From: Agarophyton chilense
Taxonomy: Eukaryota; Rhodophyta; Florideophyceae; Gracilariales; Gracilariaceae
NCBI GenBank assembly: GCA_030374765.1
Contig: JARGXX010000022.1
Span: 1,178,001-1,242,000 of the forward strand
Direction: 5' to 3'
DNA: 64,000 nt
The position numbers and the translations under genes are program-made. The notes beneath the pieces were generated by a model. That model searched no databases, was not told the DNA's origin, and saw only the letters and a program-made list of their open reading frames with translations. Below, one piece after another: positions 52,934-63,265 of this stretch (position 1 is the first letter of the stretch; every line of letters begins with the position of its first letter).

Positions 52934-54052
52934 GTGGAGCTAGCCACGAAACAGAGGGCGTTATCCCACGACGTTATGAACGGACCAAATCGCAGACAAT
53001 CCGCTCTTTGGACGGTTGGCAAAGCATCACGCGGCTTGCTGCAGTGTTCTGACAGGCACAGAGATCTTATAATTGCGGGCACCGCTCTCACCAGCACCGA
53101 AAATTCCATCCATATTCTCGCTGTGGATTGTGAAAAGATATCCTTGCAGCCTTTGAACGTTCTCACCGCACCGTCCGAGGTTTGGTCGCAAGAGGTAGTA
53201 AGCAAAGACACCAACTTAAATATCATAGCAGCAACGCGAAAGGGATACAGATCTGCTGTGGAAGTGTGGTCTCTGACAGGTGCTGATGACTTGTCGCCAC
53301 GCATTTCTGAATCCCCGTCATGGGAAGCCAGTGGATACGACGCACACCCCATCCGGAACACATCTTTTATGGCAATTGATGGGGACATCTTAAAGGTTTT
53401 GAAGAACCCCGTCACCACATCAACGTATTTGGCATTAACTGAAACTAGAGCAACGTTCTTGTCAGTTGGATCCTCCCTGCAGATTAACCTTTCTTTGCAG
53501 GTCAACCATTCAAAGTTTCCAGTCAAGTACGAAGACGACATATTCGTTGACGCGGGATGGTTAGATGAGAACACTGCCTTTATTTCATCGACAAAGTGCT
53601 TCGCAGCATGTGACATGCGAACTGGTGAGTTTGAGCTCGTCACTGACACAGAGAAATCGATCAATGCTTCCGTCTCCTCCGAAAGCGGTGTGCAAATTGC
53701 TCCTCACCCTACCCGAATATCATCAACCTTATCTATGCACGGTACAAATATGATTGTGGGAGGGGAGGATGGCTCTCTTAGAGCTTATGACTGGAAGAAT
53801 TCTAATGTGGTCTGGCAATTACCTCGCGCACATGCTCAATGGGTTTCGACTCTGTGCAAGACTCGGAACGGAGAGTTTCTCAGTGGTGGAATGGACGGGG
53901 TTGTGTATTGTTGGAAAAGCGACGGCAAAGCTTTAGCCACATTCCCGCAACACGATGATATCGTGACTAATGCCACCAGTTTCGACACGGCGTTTATCAC
54001 TGTTTCATACGACGGAAGACTTGCGATGAATGAACTGCCAAGTTCTACTTGA
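52934..54052 (+). CDS. EIPR1: EIPR1 (TSSC1)-like WD40 protein
   Basis: A 372-codon frame; the first ATG is at 52976, but homology-like sequence (TKQRALSH) precedes it, so the true start is probably in an upstream exon. WD-type blades include NSIHILAVDC, APSEVWSQEVV, AVEVWSLTG, CFAACDMRTGEF, MIVGGEDGSLRAYDWK, EFLSGGMDGVVYCWKSDG and the closing FITVSYDGRLAMNELP. The opening (IAGTALTSTENSIHI followed by EVW) and the end (SYDGRL-xxN-xxP) match EIPR1/TSSC1, which partners the EARP and GARP tethers in endosome-to-Golgi and dense-core-vesicle traffic. Other WD40 families remain possible. Its stop faces the carrier gene 206 bp away. Confidence 0.68.
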   Translation: MELATKQRALSHDVMNGPNRRQSALWTVGKASRGLLQCSDRHRDLIIAGTALTSTENSIHILAVDCEKISLQPLNVLTAPSEVWSQEVVSKDTNLNIIAATRKGYRSAVEVWSLTGADDLSPRISESPSWEASGYDAHPIRNTSFMAIDGDILKVLKNPVTTSTYLALTETRATFLSVGSSLQINLSLQVNHSKFPVKYEDDIFVDAGWLDENTAFISSTKCFAACDMRTGEFELVTDTEKSINASVSSESGVQIAPHPTRISSTLSMHGTNMIVGGEDGSLRAYDWKNSNVVWQLPRAHAQWVSTLCKTRNGEFLSGGMDGVVYCWKSDGKALATFPQHDDIVTNATSFDTAFITVSYDGRLAMNELPSST

Positions 54053-54258
54053 CTGTTTGGCCTCGGACGAGCTCAAGCGGTTTGAAGGAGACAAATTCAG
54101 CTCAGCGCGGGCTGCTCACGAAGAAAGGCTCACAACAACTGAATATTTTGCTCCCGCTCGGCATAGCCGAAAGTGCTACGATGAAGAAAGCTCATTATAT
54201 AGAAAGCATCTAGCGACCTTCGGAATATTAAGATTTTACAACAAGAGTTGAGGCTGTA

Positions 54259-55533
54259 CTACGATCTAGAGTTAGAGTTTGTTTGGTGCGATCTTGCGAC
54301 AGCGGAAGGAGTCAGCGAGAGCTCTCCGTAATGTGGCACATTAGAAGTATCTTTCCGAACTTCAGCTCGTGGGCTTGTTAAGTCCAGGGCCATATTGACA
54401 AGATCCGGACCAGAGGCATTTTGTTTTCGGTTCGGAAGGGACGAAGAACGCGGGGTTGAGGCCACTTTTCTGTACATTTTGGCTTCCTTGAGAGCCCTCG
54501 CCTTTCGCTCGTACACGAACACACCAACAATGGAGATGACGATGCCGATACCGTTGACAGGTGACAAGCGCTCATTGAAGTAAAAAATTGCTATGACTGC
54601 AATACAGACTCGCTTGAACGTATTAGCAACTGAGTAACTCAGCGGGGAAATAAGATTGAGCGTGTTAAACGCCAACTGAGAGGCGGCAAAATTGACAAGG
54701 CCAGCAAGAGCCAGGCCGGCGGCAACCGGCAACGATGGAGCTAAAAATGAATGTGCGGGCAGGTCGTGCACAAACATATGATACGACAGTTGTGCCAGAC
54801 TTGCAGGCGAAATGAGGGCGAGTGATATGGCAGACAAGTAAATCTGGAGCGACACCGGGTCGATGCGTTCCTTTCCGAAAAGAACTTTGGAATAAATGTT
54901 CTGCGCATTGTTGATGGCTGTGGACAAGATGGCGGACACAAACCCAACGATGGCCACGATTAATTCAGCGCTCGACACAGAGGCGCTGTGAATCTCGTCG
55001 ATGCTTGTTAGGGCGACTCCGAGAATGATTGGGAGAAGAGCCCATACGACGGATGCTGGAGGGCGGTGGCCGAAAAAGAGCAGTTCCAACAAGACGTTGA
55101 ATAGCGGACCAAGGGACCGAATGGTGTTGACAAGATTGACGGATACGCGTGCAAGCGAAGCGTACTTGAGCACTTCTTTGACGAGGAATGCTGCGCTTAG
55201 CGGGACAATTGCTCGCAACTGGGCGCGCGATAGAAGGGCGAGCGGGTGTATTTGAAGCACTTTAGTGAAGATAAGGCCGAAGAGAACGGAAAAAGCAAAC
55301 TGCCATAGAGTGAATACAGCTTCGCTGATCTCGTAAACTTGTAGAACGTGCTTGGCTAAGAAGAGACTGGCGAGCGAAAACGAGAACCAGCCTGATATAA
55401 AAAGCGCGACCTTGACGCGGGGGAGAAATGCATTGAGGCGAGCGACGGTAGAAGAGGAGGAGAGCGAGGAAGAGCCGAAGAGGCGACGCGCCGTCGAGGG
55501 CGCGTCTCGGTGGGCGCTACCGCCCATACCCAT
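54259..55533 (-). CDS. Triose-phosphate translocator / nucleotide-sugar transporter family carrier
   Basis: 424 residues from ATG 55533, intronless. After a Ser/Arg-rich head (1-40) about ten membrane spans follow in the DMT-superfamily pattern. Signature stretches are LFISGWFSFSLASLFLAKHVL, LKYASLARVSVNLVNTIRSLG, the pair NNAQNIYSKVLFG, and the C-terminal block YSVANTFKRVCIAVIAIFYF followed by NGIGIVISIVGVFVYER, with the conserved Lys-Arg of TPT proteins. The hydrophilic tail of 75 residues is Ser/Arg-rich. These carriers exchange phosphorylated sugars or nucleotide sugars across plastid or Golgi membranes. The head could be a plastid transit peptide, but the substrate cannot be assigned. 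Confidence 0.85.
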   Translation of the reverse strand: MGMGGSAHRDAPSTARRLFGSSSLSSSSTVARLNAFLPRVKVALFISGWFSFSLASLFLAKHVLQVYEISEAVFTLWQFAFSVLFGLIFTKVLQIHPLALLSRAQLRAIVPLSAAFLVKEVLKYASLARVSVNLVNTIRSLGPLFNVLLELLFFGHRPPASVVWALLPIILGVALTSIDEIHSASVSSAELIVAIVGFVSAILSTAINNAQNIYSKVLFGKERIDPVSLQIYLSAISLALISPASLAQLSYHMFVHDLPAHSFLAPSLPVAAGLALAGLVNFAASQLAFNTLNLISPLSYSVANTFKRVCIAVIAIFYFNERLSPVNGIGIVISIVGVFVYERKARALKEAKMYRKVASTPRSSSLPNRKQNASGPDLVNMALDLTSPRAEVRKDTSNVPHYGELSLTPSAVARSHQTNSNSRS

Positions 55534-55859
55534 GAGGAATGGGGAGACGGAGGGGGCAACTATAAACGGGCGAGACGGAAGGGGGGGGTAAGGCAAATCA
55601 GCGAAGGGAATAGAGTGTGGGAGGCGACATGCGCGTTTGGCAGGATGCGGGAATGGTAAAGGGGAACGAGGCGGAAGAAGGGAAGGCGGGGAGAAGGAGC
55701 GCCGAAGGCTTATCGGGATAGCTGGCTGGGGCTACAGTAGGCAGCACAGTGCACAGAAGCGATAGCTGCGCAACGCCTTTCTTTTGTAGATAGATACAGT
55801 AGATAGCACGTTGTCCAGCAACAATGCCTGACAGCGAGTGGCAACGGGCGACGTCATCG

Positions 55860-56816
55860 TCACACGTCGAACGCCTCGCCGGTGAGCAGCGGGATGAGAA
55901 GCGCCACCTTATACGAGAAGAAGCCCACCAAGACGGGAAGCACCGATACAACGTGCGAGTTCTTCGCCGACGCAATCACCAACAGCGCCAGTATCGCCAC
56001 GCGCGCCGGCTGCAGGCTGTCGCCCACGCTGCTTCCTCCTTCGCGCGCGCTTTCGCCCAACCGGTCCACACTTCTGGCCAGTAGCGTCACGTACGCTACC
56101 GATCCCGCCATACCCACAGCGAACGACTGCACCTCCTTGATGCCGCCCACCGTCCAAATGGCGCACAACCCCAGCGTCCCCACCAACAGCGTGTCGCCTA
56201 TCAGCTTTCTGCGCAGCGCTTCGTACTGCCGAAGGCCGGCTTCCAAACCGCCGCTCTTTGTCTCCGCCGTCTCCGCCGTCTCCACCGTCTCCACCGTCTC
56301 CACCGCTCTTCGTCGCCCACTCGCCTTGCTAATGGCTACTTTGTCAGATTGCAGAATGCTTCGTTGAGCTTCTTTCGAAGCGTCCTTCCTCACCCGTTGC
56401 GCACCGTATTTTCGTTCTACCCAGCTCAGCTCTGCCAGGTACTGTTGGTTAAGGTCGGGAATGTTATCGTACTGTGACTTTGCACGCCGCTTCGAGTCTT
56501 CCAGCGAATTTGCTTGCACTGTCTGTCGCCACCCTGCCGTGTAGATTTGCATCCCGCCCGTTCTCCGTGCGGAGCCCGCACGCCGCGTCAAGCATCCCGC
56601 CCAGCTCCATCCATTTTTGCCCTTGTTATGGAGTAACACCACCGCCTGTCCAAATGCGCACTTCATCATACGCAGCTTGGTACGCGCCCAATGGGGTGCA
56701 CCGCCTGCGTGTTCAAGGGCGTTCAAAAGCAATTCTACAGCACGTTCATCTCGCTCGCGCACCACTGCGTGGACCAGCGCTACATCTCCAGTGTAGAATC
56801 TCCACCTCCGCGCCAT
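55860..56816 (-). CDS. AtpI/CGL160-like plastid membrane protein
   Basis: 318 residues from ATG 56816 (AATAAAATGG). The long N-terminal part (1-165) is basic, with Arg/Ser/Gly-rich stretches around 75-95 that may be a plastid transit peptide; ATGs at about residues 50 and 88 are alternatives. A run of VET/AET repeats (about 170-185) forms a spacer. Residues 200-318 hold four predicted spans: LIGDTLLVGTLGLCAIWTV, SFAVGMAGSVAYVTLLARSVD, VAILALLVIASA and VLPVLVGFFSYKVALLIPLL. The Y-x-LLxRxVD and GFxxYKxA pattern matches ATP synthase protein I and CGL160, which assists assembly of the plastid CF0 c-ring. The assignment rests on pattern and topology. A large inverted-repeat element starts 54 bp upstream. 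Confidence 0.6.
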   Translation of the reverse strand: MARRWRFYTGDVALVHAVVRERDERAVELLLNALEHAGGAPHWARTKLRMMKCAFGQAVVLLHNKGKNGWSWAGCLTRRAGSARRTGGMQIYTAGWRQTVQANSLEDSKRRAKSQYDNIPDLNQQYLAELSWVERKYGAQRVRKDASKEAQRSILQSDKVAISKASGRRRAVETVETVETAETAETKSGGLEAGLRQYEALRRKLIGDTLLVGTLGLCAIWTVGGIKEVQSFAVGMAGSVAYVTLLARSVDRLGESAREGGSSVGDSLQPARVAILALLVIASAKNSHVVSVLPVLVGFFSYKVALLIPLLTGEAFDV

Positions 56817-56870
56817 TTTATTATTGGGCTTTTAGAGCATCCCCAACGGCACGATTAAAACCCAAATTTA

Positions 56871-57387
56871 TCATTTCCTCTCATTGACTACATGACAGCT
56901 CGCTACGCTCGTACTATTACGCTTCGCATTTTTAACAAACTAATATTGACAAGGTAAAAAATAATTTTGACAACATTTCAATTTTTAATACGAAGCTATA
57001 GTGTTAATAAACTACCGCGCGATGGCATCCGAGCGACTTCATAAAAAAAATGAAGTCCCAGCCAGCTCACCCCCACTCCCCAAAAACCAACTCTGGACCG
57101 AAACCCATTAAATTCCCACAACCAGGTCCACTACTACTATCCAAACTAAACTCCTTCTGATATACTTTTCAAGCTGTAGGTTGATATTCCAGGAGACAGT
57201 TTTCTGTTGTAACGTTTTTTTCAGAAAACTCATTCCAAGTGTCACAATTCTGCGATTCGGGTGCAAAAATTTGACGAACTGACTTAAACGAAAGCGATTT
57301 TTGGCTTGAGTTTCCACATGATATTTCAAACCCCCAGCCCAATCTGGCGGCAGTACTTTGAAATATGTGCATGTCCTGGTGTAAATC
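56871..57387 (+). repeat. Left terminal inverted repeat
   Basis: Matches the reverse complement of 62720-63241 with scattered mismatches and small gaps. The outer 20 bases are identical. Similarity fades after GTGCATGTCCTGGTGTAA. Confidence 0.8.
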
Positions 57388-57906
57388 GTCTCAACTGGCT
57401 GGCGTTAGGCCAGGATAATTCGTTGAGCGTTTGGTAAAATTTATGTGGATGAATTTACTCCTTAAAATTCTTATCGCTTTGCCGACGTTCTCGGTATTTA
57501 ATATCCTGGTCTGCGAGGCGATCATAAAGCTTATCGGTGGCCGCCTTGCCGTACTTAAGCATGTGTGGAGTAATTGCGAACGTAATTCCTAGAAATTCGA
57601 CGGCTCTTCGCGGACCGGCCCTAAATTGGGCCGTTGATACGAAAAAAGTACTTCTGCTCCCGCCAGCTTTCTTCTTTTAACCAATATGTTCAACAAAACC
57701 AGCAAAACATACGGCCTTATCCTGACCGATTCGTTACGGCCGCTTTTTTCTATCGCAATATTGAGCCTCCCATAATGCTGCGGCGACATCCAATACTTTT
57801 AGCGCAATAAATCACCTAGTCTGAGATACCCATCAAACAGGAGCAACAATCCAACCCCCGGATACGGTTCACCGTGTTCAAAAAGACCTAATACCAATCC
57901 GTATTG

Positions 57907-58350
57907 TGAAGGAGCGGTAATAGCTGTTGCGCCCTGTAAGCCGCCGGGCCCTGAAGGATCTTGCAGGCGACACGTGTATTGGTCGACCTCAGGAGGACTC
58001 ATGTAGGTTATTAACTTAATTTAACTAGTAAAATAGATTAACAATACAGTGCCAGGGAGATCTCAGCGCCTCGCCAGTACTATTTACCTGGCTCGAGTGA
58101 GGCTTCTCCCTTAGAGTACGGTAGGCAACGTTAGAATACTAAATACCCTCTTTTGGTATATAAGTTCCACCCTTTGGTTCTCAAGCCATCGTTTCCGTAG
58201 CTCCAACCTGTTGGACTACGCAGTAAACGCCATCCCATTGCACCAAGTACTCCGGGAGTGCTGCCGTCAAGGATTCGAACCTTAGAACCCGCTTTACCAC
58301 GCTACCACCGGTTGAGACCCGTACGCTGACCCACCCGTCATTTCCTTACA
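57907..58350 (+). repeat. 444-bp solo LTR, copy 3
   Basis: Starts TGAAGGAGCGGTAATAG, ends TTTCCTTACA and matches copies 1 and 2. No polypurine tract, gag or pol adjoins it, so it is a solo LTR left by recombination. The flanking 5 bases (TATTG and GCACC) do not match. Confidence 0.78.
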
Positions 58351-60176
58351 GCACCGAGTTATTCTCCCAATCGAGACGTACAGAAAACAATACTTTCTCA
58401 GCTCTTGTCTGCAAAGCAGAGACTTCCAGATGCTGAAAGAACCTGCAATCCTACTCCATGAGATCTGTAATCACTTGAAGCCGCCCGAAAATTCCTTTCA
58501 ACATGAGTGCTCACGAATATCCAATGCCACTGTCTTTTTTTGAAGGTCTGGGTTCGTCCCCTTCTTTTTGTACTCCATCTTTGCATTCGATAATTCACAT
58601 GTTCTTAATCTCGGGGGTTTCTGAATACTACCAGCTATGGCTGGTAAAATTGTTGGACAGGAGCGAAACTGCTGATACTCAGCTACTCGATCAGTTTCCG
58701 TTGCCAATTAGCGTATTCTAGAATTATTTTTGTCCACCAGAATCCTTAAACTAAATCGCATTCTAGAATTATTTTTGTCTGCCAGATTCCTAAAACTGAA
58801 TCCCTTTACAGTCAACACTGAAGGGAGGCAGGCGGGTATGTCAGGGTACATAAGACGAGAGTATTGCCCGTTTCTTAGTGTTGCGGTGATGGGCACCTCT
58901 ACAAAGCAGCTTGATGGAGGTCAACTTGAGCAGGTAGCTCTGCAAATGGCAAATGTATCCAAAAAAGTTCTTGGCGTGAATCGAGATAAACGGATCACAC
59001 ACAGAACAATTGATAATATTAATCGTCTGCAACGTTAGTGTTGTGAACTAAGATATAAGATCACCATAGTTCTTGCAATTCGAATCAATACAAAGCTTCA
59101 TTGATTGATGCGTCATCTCCAAACTCATCTAATGACTATTGGATGCCTCCAAAGGAATGCAATGTACACAAATGAGTCCATGCACAAGGTCACTTTACAA
59201 GCCTACCACTTTTTTACCAGGAATCGAAAAGAAATATCACCACAGCTGCTTGCAGATAGAACTCAGTTTGAAGATAATTTTTTAATCCAGACCTTGCGTA
59301 GAGATTATTATTTCCGGAGACTTGACGAAAAATTGACGCCTCTGCGTTTCGTTGACTAAAGCTTTACTCCACCTCCTCGTGGTGTCGTTTGGGCAGCGTA
59401 AGCTGTCCAATGGAGTAAGTCAGGTAGGGATCCCTTTTGGCGGGGAAGTGATCAGGCTTCCAAAGCCTGTGATCCCTGTTTCATGGTATGACTTTTAGAA
59501 TTCTGGGGAGTTGTTTCAATTTCCTGAAAAAATAAATTTCCGTTGTTACATTGCCCGGCGTTGCTTTATGCTGGTGAAAAATATTTTCTAAGGCTAGATT
59601 TAACGAAATTCAGAGCTTAAGTGGGTTCCCGTATGAGTTGTTTTCCTTGGGCTTTACTGGCGTTGCTTGGGTTAGTGTCTGGAAGCGGAATTATGTAAGG
59701 TCTTTCCTTAATTGGGTGTGCAGGGGCTTTTCCCACGTGCACAAGTTTATCGTCAGTGCAATTCGGGAAATCTCGTGAAAGTCGTATTTTGCCGGGAGTT
59801 CTGTGTGTTTTGTTAATCGAGTATTATAAGGTTTTTGAGAGTTGCATATCGTAATTAACTGTTTTTGCGATATTGGGTTTAGTTCTTGAAGTGTTTTCTG
59901 AAAAATTACTGTTCAAATTTTTATACCAAGCGCAATGCGTCTTAAAGTAGAGCGGGGGTGTTTGAAGCACCAATTTCTAACTAGTAGTGACTTTGAGTAG
60001 TGTTTTCGAGGCACGACTCTCAGAAACCTGGTGGATACGAGGCCCGGACCTAGTTCCACTCGTATGGAGGTCGGGTGTCGGCTGGACCTATTGAGGTCGC
60101 GCCCCCAGCCGGCGCCAGCCCTCCGAAAAGCGCAAGCCTGTACTACATGTTAAAGTAGTCCCGAGAACGGAATGAG
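58351..60176 (+). other. Interior of the inverted-repeat element: unknown short frames and a 44-bp tandem repeat
   Basis: A 44-bp unit containing TTCTAGAATTATTTTTGTC is duplicated at about 58713-58756 and 58757-58800. Plus-strand frames 58730-59038 (SVAVMGTSTKQLDGGQLEQV) and 59105-59359 (HFFTRNRKEISPQLLADRTQ) look moderately protein-like but match nothing I know. They could be parts of a decayed transposase. From 59360 to 60176 no coding is seen; GC-rich stretches near 60030-60140 may be a leader or LTR of the gag-like relic. Confidence 0.35.
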
Positions 60177-61387
60177 TTGACCGTTCTCAGAGGTGATGGG
60201 CCTGCTACAAATAAAATATCACACTGCAGGGCTCTCGGACAAGAAATCGAGAGCATGGGGATGGATGCTTCGGGCATCCTAAAAGAAGCTTTTCGGGGTA
60301 AGCTCCTAGTTCAACTTGGAGAAAAGTCGCAAAATAAGAATGCTCTTCTTCGTGTTATCAGGAATGAGATACCGAGGATCTCTTAAGAGGGTGAAGTGGA
60401 TACTTATTCCGATTTATTGAAGATAAAACATACGCACTAAGTGTCGGGGGAAGTGCGCCGAAGGCGGGGTCTTTTAGGGAAGTAGCGAGTACTAGAGTTG
60501 TGACCGTCTCGGATCAGAAACCCCGAGGGCGCTTATAACGCTCACGGGGGGCAAAGAGGGTGAGTCGTCGATTGAAAACGAGTCTGAGTCCGCTCCAGAT
60601 TCCCACTCAAAGGAAGAAACTACTGCCCGCCCCACGGAAATGCAAACAATTCTTTCTTTCATCGAGTGGTTGGCGAAGGCGCATGAACGACTGACTAAAG
60701 ACACAAAAAAATTGAAGGAGTCCCGGAAGAGTTCGAAGAAAAAATCAAAGGGGGAGGTTTTCTTGTTGACATCAGACAGTCGATCGAAGGGATTGTGTAG
60801 ATTCCGGTAATGACTCTGGCTCAGAGTCCGACGACGGGGATGAGGAAATTCTGAGCCTTGCGGGGAAGGCTTTGAATTAGGAGCGTCAGAAGGCGAACAA
60901 AAAGTTCGGGGTTGCTTTCGCTATCAAATTGTTTCCTGAAAAAAATGTTTCTGTTGACAGTCTTGAAGGTGAAGATATGCTCCGCAAATCCCTGACCAAT
61001 TATACGACGGTGTCTTCGTGGGTTCACGCTCGTCATTTGACGGGCATTCGGAACCGCCGGGAAGCTGCAACGTTGGCTCGGGTTATTGACTGCCTCATCA
61101 ACTCGTTGGGTGTAATAAGAGCCAAAAACGAGTTGGCGGTAGAGTCAGCAATTCGTAGGCTGGCGTCAGTGATAATTGGTGATGAGACTGAAACCTGTGA
61201 AGCGGCCGTAGAACTCGAAGAAGAGCACGACGATTTGATAAGCGAGTCGATGAAGCGTAAGCTTCACAAGTCGGCGAAACTTCAACAGGAGTTTAAGGAG
61301 GTGTCGTACAATCACCTCTGGGGTATGCTACTGTCTTGTCTCGGGAGCGTAGTGACGCTCAACCGTAGGGAGCGTGTTGAAACTTAA
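60177..61387 (+). pseudogene. Gag-like relic with acidic linker
   Basis: Coding-like pieces on the plus strand are 60177-60386 (GILKEAFRGKLLVQLGEK), 60535-60800 (an acidic Ser/Glu head, then MQTILSFIEWLAKAHERL and a Lys/Ser-rich end), and 60805-61387. The last has a SESDDGDEEILSLAGKAL segment, a TAG, then ERQKANKKFGVAFAIK and a 152-codon open end. Acidic linker, helical blocks and basic patches resemble LTR-retrotransposon gag proteins, including the one at 23.8-25.0 kb in this window, but no zinc knuckle or pol follows. It may be a non-autonomous element nested in the inverted-repeat transposon. The function is inferred only from composition. Confidence 0.4.
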
Positions 61388-62719
61388 CCTTAGAAGGTAG
61401 ACGTAGTAAACCTCGATGGTAATAGGGCACCGTGAAAACCCGAAGGGGCAAACGGTGGGGCGACTAGCTTATACCGTGTAGGTAAACGATGGTAGGCGTC
61501 GACGCGCGGGAAAGCCTGTGTGGTAGTTGAGAAACAATAAACCAAAAGGTATAGTCGTGACCCAAGTGATGCCTGCCTTTATCAGATAAGGATGGGTGAG
61601 GTGCAGTTCCCTATATGCAGTGGACTGCACTCTCTAGATCACCCGGGAGGTGCCAGCAAGGCACGGTCTCTGACCTAGAGTCAGAGACCTGGCCAGCACT
61701 GGCTACAGTGCCAGGTGGCCACTCAACTACTGTACTAAAATACGCATAATTACAATTACTATCACTAATAATTACTCAACCAGAAGGTACATGTCAACAC
61801 TACACGTGGCTGACAACACCTAGATGGTATCTCGCCCGGAGCCACTTGGCCGATGATTACTCGCACCCATCACCTACAAGGTCAGTGTAGTGTATCGGAC
61901 ACCTCAAAGGTCAGCCCTTCCGCCACTATACGACAGGACGACAATTCAGCCTTGCTTAATCAGTGTGACGGGAACGAAGCATAAAGAAAAACATTACCAA
62001 CAGCAACAGCGATTTTTAATTCGATGGGCATGCGGGATGTGCTTCTTATTAAAGGAGAGTTCGATAAATAGAACGGGGATACAAAGAAAGCAAGCGCACG
62101 ACAACGACAAAAGTGGAGACACAAAAAAAGAATTCCAAACCTTACCTGAGGGAGTTCAAAGTGTGTTTATTTGCTTATATGCCGAGCATCTCCATTCTTC
62201 TCTGCTGTTACAAGAGAGAACCGCTATTTAAAAGGCCTGGTGAGCATTTTCTTGCAAGGAATCTGGGAGGACTCATTCCGCCGGGATTCTTTTCGTTGCG
62301 GAGGAGGCCGTAGGAGAGGTTGATTCTACGTTCGAATACAGTGACCGCATCATTGGGTCTTTCTGAATCCAGACCTAGTATCATTGCCAGAAATGTTCTG
62401 GCAGCCTCGGCGGATATTATCTCATTACTACCAAAAGAACCCCAGGTACAGTATAAGACAAAAATTATTCGAAGTGAAAGAGAGGTTGGGAGATCTAAGA
62501 AGCCTGTTTTCTGGAGAGAAGGCAGGAGGATACCGGGAACTTGAAAGGAGTTGTTTGGATGCGATCTGGAAGAGCACAAAAAAATTGCTCGGCTAGCAGA
62601 TGAGGAAACAGAATACTGAGGATGTTGTTAATACGATTTAAGGGATACATGCGACCACATGAAGTTTTTTCAGTCCTTAACAAAAACATCACCGTCCCAA
62701 CTCCAGGGACTCAAAGCGG
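61388..62719. other. Interior of the inverted-repeat element, mostly non-coding
   Basis: Nothing recognisable to 62300. At 62320-62596 two overlapping plus frames switch near 62440 (SIIARNVLAASADIISLLPK, then KLFEVKERLGDLRSLFSGEK), suggesting one frame-shifted protein remnant of about 90 residues without a known family. Confidence 0.35.
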
Positions 62720-63241
62720 TTATACCAGTGCATTCACATCTTTCACTTTGCCGCTGCAAGGTTGTGCTGGGGGTTTGGGATGATCCTGTGGAAATTTAAA
62801 CCGAAAATCGTGTAAGTGAGTTCGTCATAATTCTGAAACAGACTCACAGAATTTTGTCACTCAGAATTCATTTTCTTAAAAAATCGTCAGAACCGAAAAC
62901 TTTTTCCTGAAATATCAATTTAGAGCTTGGAACCTATCTCACAAACAGCATGTGTATTTGGGAACATAGTGGTGGGCCTGGTTGTCGAAGTTTTAGTGGG
63001 TTGTTGGTCTAGGATTGGTTTTTGGGGAGTAGGGTTGAGCTGGCTGGGACTTGATTAATTTTTGGGGAAGTCACTCGGATGCAATCCAGTGGTAGTCTAA
63101 AAACAATATAGCTTCGTATTAAAAATTGAATTAATGTTGTCAAATTTTATTTTTTACATTGCCAAATATTACTTACTTAGAATGCGAAGCGATATATTAC
63201 GAGCGTAGCGAGCTGTCACTGTAGTCAATGAGAGGAAATGA
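62720..63241 (-). repeat. Right terminal inverted repeat
   Basis: Inverted partner of 56871-57387. It ends at 63241, and 24 bases later the unidentified open frame at the right edge begins. Confidence 0.8.
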
Positions 63242-63265
63242 ACAACGGAAGCCATGGGAGGCTAA

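Larger units (their letters stand above)
56871..63241. mobile_element. 6.4-kb element with about 520-bp terminal inverted repeats
   Basis: Left (56871-57387) and right (62720-63241) ends are inverted copies that start TCATTTCCTCTCATTGACTA and stay alignable for about 520 bp, sharing for example CAGCTCGCTACGCTCGTA, CAATTTTTAATACGAAGCTA and GTCCCAGCCAGCTCA. Long inverted repeats suggest a Mutator-like or foldback DNA transposon, but no transposase was recognised inside and the 9 bases flanking each end do not match, so no target duplication is visible. Inside are a solo LTR (57907-58350), short unknown frames and a gag-like relic (60177-61387), so other elements have inserted. Confidence 0.75.
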
